From Hemerocallis citrina (taxonomy: Eukaryota > Streptophyta > Magnoliopsida > Asparagales > Asphodelaceae): 64,000 bases of DNA. Positions 57,740-64,000 of this stretch are shown here, one piece after another. Made by a program: the position numbers and the translations under genes. The notes beneath the pieces are model-generated. The model was not told the origin of the DNA, did no database searches, and was given only the letters and a program-made list of their open reading frames with translations. Positions within the stretch are counted from its first letter, which is position 1; each line of letters opens with the position of its first letter. The stretch spans positions 151,286,647 to 151,350,646 of the forward strand of contig CM030360.1 in the NCBI GenBank assembly GCA_017893485.1. The letters run 5' to 3'.

Positions 57740-58269
57740 TCTCTAATCTTATAATGGGAGAAGGCCTTAGTGGCATTTGTCATTCTACCAACATGTGCAA
57801 CACACGTACATAACTAATATAAAGGAAGTTTCTGGTCCAAATCCTACATACGTCAGAGATTTTTTTTTTGAAATTATTAAAACGTGCATCGCACGTGTAA
57901 ATTACTAGCCTCTAATATTATAATGGGAGAAGGCCTTAGTGTCATTTATCATTTTGTCATTCTACCAATATGTGCAACGCACGTACATAACTAATATAAA
58001 GGCGGTTTCCGGTTCAAATTCTCCCTACGTCATAGTTTTATTTTTATTTTTTGAAATTATTAAAACGTGCATCGCACGTGTAAATTACGAGTATCTCTAA
58101 TGGGAGAAGGCCTTAGTGTCATTTGTCATTTTGTCATTCTACCAACATGTGCAACACACGTACATAACTAATATAAAGGAGGTTTCCGGTTCGAATCCTC
58201 CCTACTTCAGAGTTTTTATTTTTATTTTTTGAAATTATTAAAACATGCATCGCACGTGTAAATTACTAG
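57740..58269 (+). mobile_element. Three head-to-tail Helitron-like mini-elements
   Basis: Units are 57740-57908 (TCTCTAATC..CTAG), about 57910-58091 (end mutated to CGAG) and about 58094-58269 (TCTCTAATGGG..CTAG). Each has aaggccttagtg near its start and the hairpin acgtgcatcgcacgt about 10 bp before its end. The outer edges fit A|TC and CTAG|T. There is no target sequence between units, so the trio probably inserted or amplified as a tandem block. It is the same family as 40035-43054, here on the plus strand. Confidence 0.8.
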
Positions 58270-58292
58270 TGTGGCAGAATGACAAATGAGAA

Positions 58293-61200
58293 TGTCACGC
58301 CCCGCTTCCCAAAAACATGGAACACGAGCGCGTGACGAAGCCCAGTGAATGATTTTAACATCATCCATAAGCTGTAGGATCGACTCAGCATCATAACAAG
58401 TATATAACAAGATATATATATAACCAAGCATGCATGAATAATTTATTAAATAACAGAAAATAATTGAAACAAATAATAATGTCCAAATAGTTTTCAAGTT
58501 TGGATCAAAATAAAACTCGGGAACATCAACCCGTTACAAGTCTTAAGCAATAACAAAAGAAATAACTCAATTACAAAATAAAATGATTAAAGAGAACTTT
58601 TCCCAAGCAAGGCCTAGAATGTCTGCTCACCGAATTGCAGCATGTAGCACGTCTCCAAAGTCTGCTTAATAATATAAAAAAAAATAGGGAAAAAACAATA
58701 GAAAATGCCCTTAGTGCAAGCTAGGGCCACAAATAGTAAAAACGAGTACAAGTAATGGGGAACAAGAATTGGAACCAAGAATGTAACAGGGATACAACAA
58801 GTAGTGGAAAAACCAAGAACTAGCTAGCAAGAGGGACATCTTAGTAAACAGGCTAGATAACAAATGCTAATGGTAAAACACATGACAAGTGAACCTGTAG
58901 GGGTATCTAACATCAAGTGACAAGTCTCAAGTCTAGAGTCAAGTTGTCAGGTCACAAGTATCAAGTTATAATGTCAAGTGTTATTATTCAAGTATCAAGT
59001 CTCATGTAACGAGTCATCAAGCTTCAAGTAAACCATGTATCAAGTTCGAGTTTCATGTATCAGGTTTCATGTATCATGTGATCAAGTATCGAGTAAACAT
59101 GTGTCGAGTTCAAGTTTCCTGTTCAAGTCTTGTGGTGATTACTATCTAGGTAGCACTTCATGCATCCATACTTTTACTACATGGTTGCTACAGTCAATGC
59201 AATTTCGTTTAGACCTAATAATGAATTTTATAGGGCAGCGTACTCAAGGTATCAAGTATCAAGTAAGTCATGGTTCATGAATCGGAAAATAAATAACAAG
59301 TTCACGAAGCAAGTTCGCGAATCCACTAACAAGTTCAAAAACCGCACAGTGGGTTCATGAATCAAACAAGTTCATGAGCCAAGTAACTGACTCCATGAAT
59401 CGATCAAGATACAACAAGTTCATGAACCAAGTATTTGGGAAACACGGGCCCCCTTCCGAGTACACTTACCTATATTGTCCACTAATATAGTCTTTCCCTT
59501 GACCTCGGCTTATTACTTTTATTAATTCTTATCAAGCAAGCATACAAGTGTGTGAAACAAGTCAAGAAGTCATGGTCATGGACATGGGACAAGTTTAGGG
59601 TAAATAGGATTCAAGTTCGAGGGTCTAAACAAATTAAAATATCAAGAACAACAAAAATCTCAAATCTGGACAGCATGACGTTGCTACACCAAAACTGTGA
59701 TATTTCTAGAATGTAACTCGGAATTCAAAAATTCCGGAGGCTATCGACATCTAGACATCTGGAGCTACGTTTACTGTTCAGGACTCAGGTTCAGATTCTG
59801 ATGTTAAAGGGGTCAAAACAGTATAACAAGATTCAGGACAGCAACATGTGGGAATATCTTACTAGTATAGGTTACATGAAATTTTGTTATTAGGCATTTA
59901 GGTTAATGTGTGATATAAACACAGGGTAATGGTTATCAAAACAGCAAGTAATAATTGTTTTTCAAGCCAAATGGGTGCAAGTTCATCAAATACAAGATAT
60001 AACATATGTCTACAAATCTAGGGCTCCTTAATTTCATGTGTCCATGTGTTCAGGGGTAAAATGAGTCCAAGTAGTTGTAATATAATACAATGTATTTATT
60101 GTGACTCTTAAGATTATGAAATTGAGGAGGTTTAACAATTGATCAACAACGACAGTCAAGAAGGAGTTACAATTTCGAACTATTTGTAGTATTTTCAAGG
60201 AATGCTTGTACTAGAACAAAAATGTGTACAAGAGGATTACTTGCCTTGATTGACGATGATTAGATCCGATTGTTGAAGAAAATGGGATCGAAAAATCCCG
60301 GGCGAAGTCTCCCAAAAGCACGTGTGAAGCACGTGCGAAAATCCAATAGAAGAGCAAAAATCCCCACACCAGATCGCCAAAACAGCAGACGGCGAGACGG
60401 GATTCGCTGCGCCCAGAATACGGAACACCGGATCCGCCCAATCAGAACTCTCCCGCACAGCGGATCAAGCTAGAACACGGGATAGCGGATTGGATCTGCT
60501 ATGGGCGAAACACGGAACGGCGATCAGGGGGCACGAATCTTTGCGCGATCCTACAGTCGAGATCAAATCCTGCCTTGATCCTCCTTTCTTCTCCTTCGTT
60601 CTCTTCTTCGACGAATCAGCGAGCGAGAAAGAGGGAAGGTGCGATGGCGGGGTTCTTCGACAGTGACGAGGCGACAGCGTAACAGCGACGACGACGGCAC
60701 GACTGGTCGGGAAGCGACTGGTGGCACGATAGCGGCGATGCCCTATTTTTTTGGATTCGAACAGGGGAGGAGTCAGAGGATGGGGATTGGGTTCGGGGTG
60801 TTGGCAGTGGACGGAGGTCGAGGAGGATGAGGGGGAGATGAGGCGATGGAGGGTGAGGGGATGGCGAGGCGATGGGGTGGTTGTCGAGAGCTCGGGAAAT
60901 GGCGGAGTTGGGTTCGAAGTGCGATGATGGTGGAGACGATGGTGGATGGTGGTTGGTGCTGTGGTGGTGATGTTGACGAGGAGACGGCGGTGAGGATGAG
61001 GCCAGGGATGGTCGAAGAGGTGGGCGGAACTGGGTTCTGGGCGTGCTCGCGAAAAGAGCGGACGAAGAAGAAAGAGAGAGCGGCGGGGGATTTAGGTTAC
61101 AACAGTAAATGGGTAGGGGTTAGGGTTAGGGTTAGGAGATAGGGTTTATATAGTGTGGGTTTGGGTTTTGGGTATTAGGGTATCCAGATTGAATGGAATC

Positions 61201-61450
61201 CAACAGGAGAATTGGTCAAAATGCAATAAAATGGGGAATAAAGAGACAAATGAGAAGAAATAGTCGATCCTTCATGAAGAACGACACAAAGCACATACAA
61301 TTGAATTTGATAAAAGGACCATAAATTGAGTCGGAACAAATTAGTGATTTTATTCGAATGGAAACAAGATACGGGTTCTCAAATAGATAAAAGAGTACAA
61401 TGGGACAAAAATACAGTATAAAAATACAGATACGGAAAATAGGAGTTACA
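58293..61450 (-). mobile_element. Solo LTR, family A, copy 2 (minus strand)
   Basis: 3158 bp. On the plus strand it starts TGTCACGCCCCGCTTCCC and ends AGGAGTTACA. Its complement matches the ends and order of 2619-5512 (for example gatgatgttaaaatcattc next to the U5 end, and gggcccgtgtttccc). Perfect duplication GAGAA (58288-58292 and 61451-61455). Telomere-like gggttagggttaggg at about 61118 lies in its R/leader region next to a TATATA word (about 61147). No coding domain. Confidence 0.93.
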
Positions 61451-61523
61451 GAGAAATAGCAAATTTGACGAAACATTGCAACAAATCTTAGCCATAATAT
61501 TCTCAATTTTTGTTTTTAAGTGA

Positions 61524-61940
61524 ACGGGACAACATGTCCCGTCTCTCTTCAATTCTTTTTTTTTTTAAAATCTTAATTGTACATTAGATTAAGTTAGTTA
61601 GTAATTAGTAGTAGATTTAGAGTATTAAATTACTAAGTAGGTAATTAATTAGGATAATTAGTGATTAATTAAAGCAAAATAACCATTAAATGGCTAAATC
61701 CTTCCTGGATTCAAGGATGGGACATGTTGTCCCGTCTAAGCATTTTTTTTGCTTTGGACGGGACAACATGTTTCGTCCAAGATTTTTCCGAATTTTTTTT
61801 TTGGGACGGTACAACATACATGTAACGTCTGATCATTTAAAAATTAAAAAAAAAATCTTTGGACGAAACAACTTGTTTTGTCCGAAGCCATTAAATAAAT
61901 ATATATAAAAAATTGGGACGGAACAACATATTCCGTCCCC
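61524..61940. repeat. Six imperfect palindromes of the GGGACAACATGTCCC type
   Basis: Copies at 61524-61543, 61718-61736, 61756-61778, 61803-61828, 61861-61883 and 61915-61940. Each is self-complementary around an acaacatgt-like centre, spaced 32-190 bp within the Harbinger-like MITE. Confidence 0.85.
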
Positions 61941-62934
61941 TATAATTTGAGAATTTTCATTTTGTTTCTCAAATTTGAAAAGCGACTGTAGCGAATTTGC
62001 CAAAATATGGCAAATTAGCAAACCGTTGCAGACAATTTTTTCTCAAAAAATGGCAAATTGGCATTTTTAGCAAACCGTTGTGGATGCTCTAAGACACTTT
62101 TTGAAAATATTTGCAGAAAGGGGATAGTTGCTAAAGTATTTGCGCTCGTAGACTCAGCAACTAAACTGCCGTTCCTAATGGCGAGTTTGGTTATTTCATG
62201 CTCACCGTTTGGACACGGCGAGTCTAGTGCTAAGTTTTTGAAAAACTCACCGTTCCCAACGGCGAGTTCAGTTCAAAATTTTCAATGAAAACTCGTCGTT
62301 CCTAATGGCGAGGACATTTATACTAGACTCGCTATTGGGAACAACGAGTTTAGTTCAAAATTTTGAAAGAAGACTCGTCGTTCCCATTGGTGAGGACATT
62401 TATACTAGACTCGCTGTTGGGAACGGCGAGAAAGTAGGAAATTTCACAGAGAGTGAAACATTCTGTTGGACTTAGTGAATTTTCGGGAAAAAAAAACTCC
62501 ATAGACTTTTTTTAAAACTAAACTTGTCGTTCCCAACAGCGAGTCTAGTGTAAATATCATCGCCGTTGGGAATAGCTAGTTTTCATTGAAAAAATTGAAC
62601 TAAACTCGTTGTTCCCAACAGCGAGTCTAGTATAAATGTCTTCTCCGTTGGGAACAGCGAGTCTTCATTGAATTTTTTTTAACTGAACTCGCCATTGGGA
62701 ACGGTGAGTTTCTAAAAAAATTAGCACTAAACTCGTCATGTCACAACGGCAAGCATGAAACAAATAAACACGCTGTTGGGAATGGTGAGTTTAGTTGTTG
62801 AGTCCATAAACGCAAATACTTTGGCAACTATCCTATAAGTGCAAATATTTTCAAAAAGTGGCATAAAAAAAATCCCAGTGCAATGTCATGGAATCTTTGT
62901 TTCTTTTGCCAATTCTATAGAATGTAAAAAAGAA

Positions 62935-63165
62935 GGGTTTTTCTCACAGGGGTCACTAACAAATCTTTCAATTCCATATACATCACTCACAAATACATAA
63001 TTTCATATAACTCACTTACAATATCCAATCAACCCAAATAACCACTTTTGTTACCAAAATTTAATTCCATATAACTCACTCAAAGGTACTTATATGGAAT
63101 TAAATATTTGTGAGTGAGGTATATGGAATTAAAATATTTATTAGTGACCCATATAAGAAAAACCC
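62935..63165. mobile_element. Mutator-like MITE (231 bp)
   Basis: Inverted ends gggtttttctcacaggggtc and gacccatataagaaaaaccc; most of the element is complementary, with caattccatatac blocks in both arms. Flanking 9-mers aaaaaagaa and taaaaagaa agree at 8 of 9. No coding capacity. Confidence 0.8.
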
Positions 63166-63228
63166 TAAAAAGAATGGTCTTATTCTCTCAAAATAGTTTT
63201 TCCACTGGGACTGTTGCAAGTTTATTCT

Positions 63229-63852
63229 TGATAATGGTAAAAATCACAGCAGACAGGGCCCTACGATTCCAGCACATATCTCAAATCTTCTACAGGCAGA
63301 TTAATCATAATAGTCATATTTAATAGATTCGGACCTTCTTCAGGCTCCCCTACAAAACATGGGCATCTTTCAAGCCCATAAAAAGTGACAGATTAGGCCC
63401 ACTAAGAGAGACTCAGCCTATGAAGGTTGTTATTCAAAATCTCTTATCCCCAATCAAGAGAGCTTATCTCTTGAGGAAGAGATTCGAATAGGAGATAAGG
63501 AATTCATAGCCGATCTAATGGATTCATATCAATCTCATGTACTATTTCTCAGGCCTATAAATACCCTTCCCTTACCTCAGTTAGAAGGTAATCAATAGTT
63601 TCTCTCTCTGGTTCTGACTTGAGTGTCGGAGGGTATGTCGTTGGGGTCACCCCCGGTGTTTCAGGCTTTTTGCAAATCCATCGGTCGCGTCAGCAACCGT
63701 CGAATTTAGATCATGGTGTTCAATCAACGATCCATATCCACTCTCAGTAGCTCTAACTACTTTTCATAGCAATGATCAAAAGTCAGATCTTTAGTAGTTT
63801 CCTTCAAACATAAACTCAATATCTGGTTGCTCCCACATTAAAATAAGCAACA
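63229..63852 (+). repeat. 5' LTR of a further Tat-like element
   Basis: It starts TGATAATGGTAAAAAT (compare TGATATGGCTAAAAAT at 527 and 27800) and ends ATAAGCAACA. A TATA-like box (cctataaatac) lies near 63553 and a gtgtcggagggtatgtcg block near 63624. The left flank is ATTCT; the right duplication is outside the window. Confidence 0.82.
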
Positions 63853-63855
63853 ATA

Positions 63856-64000
63856 GATTGGCGTCGTTTGTGGGAAACTACATAAATCTGACTTACGGTC
63901 ATGCCACCAAGACTAAGAAGCAGAGCGGTGGCCTCAAACCGTCGCACCAACTCTCTTCGTCAACCAACTCCTCCTGTGGAAGATCTGATTCCTCCTCAAC
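63856..64000 (+). mobile_element. Start of the internal region of the Tat-like element, partial gag
   Basis: The primer-site-like gattggcgtcgtttgtggg (63856-63874) is followed by ATG 63901, open to the window end. It reads MPPRLRSRAVASNRRTNSLR, then a Pro-rich stretch typical of Tat-like gag starts. The element continues beyond the window. Confidence 0.75.

Larger units (their letters stand above)
57707..62089. mobile_element. Harbinger/Tourist-like MITE, hosting Helitrons and a solo LTR
   Basis: Inverted ends GAGCATCCACAATGG and CCGTTGTGGATGCTC with 3-bp TAA duplications (57704-57706 and 62090-62092). This fits the PIF/Harbinger pattern (TAA/TTA target). Its own sequence is 57707-57739, 58270-58292 and about 61456-62089. 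No transposase. It inserted into the left arm of the foldback element. Confidence 0.8.
57690..62876. mobile_element. Mutator-like foldback element, split near its left end
   Basis: The right terminus, read on the minus strand, is gggattttttttatgccact followed by ttttgaaaatatttgc. The left terminus is gagaatttttttttata, then, after the inserted MITE, gacactttttgaaaatatttgc (62093 onward). The arms are complementary for about 90 bp or more. Candidate 9-bp flanks CCCAGTACG and CCCAGTGCA agree at 7 of 9. The middle (62160-62800) holds about 14 inverted and direct copies of a cgttcccaacggcgag-type word. No transposase. Confidence 0.65.

Noticed and set aside
61110..61140. Telomeric repeat (gggttagggttaggg)
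   Set aside because: Only about three units, located within the solo LTR; more likely an LTR leader motif than an interstitial telomere.
60639..61142. Arg/Gly-rich frames near 60.6-61.1 kb
   Set aside because: They are on the opposite strand of the GC-rich leader of solo LTR A copy 2, matching the shadow frames seen in copy 1.

Overview
This is a plant nuclear window, probably from a eudicot, though the species cannot be named from sequence alone. The evidence is a split ARFRP1-type GTPase gene with GT-AG introns, a pentatricopeptide-repeat (PPR) pseudogene of a land-plant type, plant LTR-retrotransposon lineages with initiator-Met-type primer sites, Helitron-like and hAT/Harbinger/Mutator-like elements, and many TA, TC and AAT microsatellites. 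Most of the sequence is nested transposable elements (TEs). Only two loci look like intact genes: a six-exon ARFRP1 homologue on the minus strand (45257-57222) and a single-exon gene for an 80-residue membrane protein, also minus (43219-43461).

Layout. (1) 527-23926: one very old Ty3/gypsy-type, Tat-like element, flanked by GTATT target-site duplications (TSDs). It carries only a decayed gag plus tandem-repeat arrays and no pol. Three solo LTRs landed in it, each with its own 5-bp TSD: 2619-5512, 6930-17046 and 17849-21203. The second of these was later invaded by a young, nearly intact Ty1/copia element (9197-14055), a Helitron-like element (14807-15609) and an inverted-repeat MITE (about 7937-8292). 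(2) 23932-25402: homopolymers, microsatellites and foldback repeats. (3) 25404-33950: a lysine-rich gene fragment split by a decayed chromovirus (25530-33831, TSD GAAGC). Its 5' LTR is in turn split by a second element (25658-28403, TSD TATGT) whose two ends are LTRs in opposite orientation. (4) 34136-35032: PPR pseudogene. (5) 35-39.9 kb: AT-rich DNA with a long-arm MITE in a TA microsatellite and an unrecognised gene remnant. (6) 40035-43054: a head-to-tail cluster of Helitron-like repeats carrying a hAT insertion. (7) 43.2-43.6 kb: the small membrane-protein gene. (8) 45.3-57.2 kb: the ARFRP1 gene, with a 0.5-kb hAT MITE in intron 4 and a 3.55-kb hAT transposon in intron 1. (9) 57.69-62.88 kb, immediately upstream of ARFRP1: four classes of element nested in one another (Mutator-like foldback, Harbinger-like MITE, then three tandem mini-Helitrons and a solo LTR). 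(10) 62935-63165: a small Mutator-like MITE. (11) 63229-64000: the 5' LTR and gag start of another Tat-like element running off the window.

The genes form no pathway. What connects the window is insertion history, which can be ordered because nearly every large element still has recognisable TSDs. Insertions were called by reading terminal sequences and flanks directly. Lineage names (Tat, Reina, Tork, Tekay) are family-level inferences from motifs, not database results.
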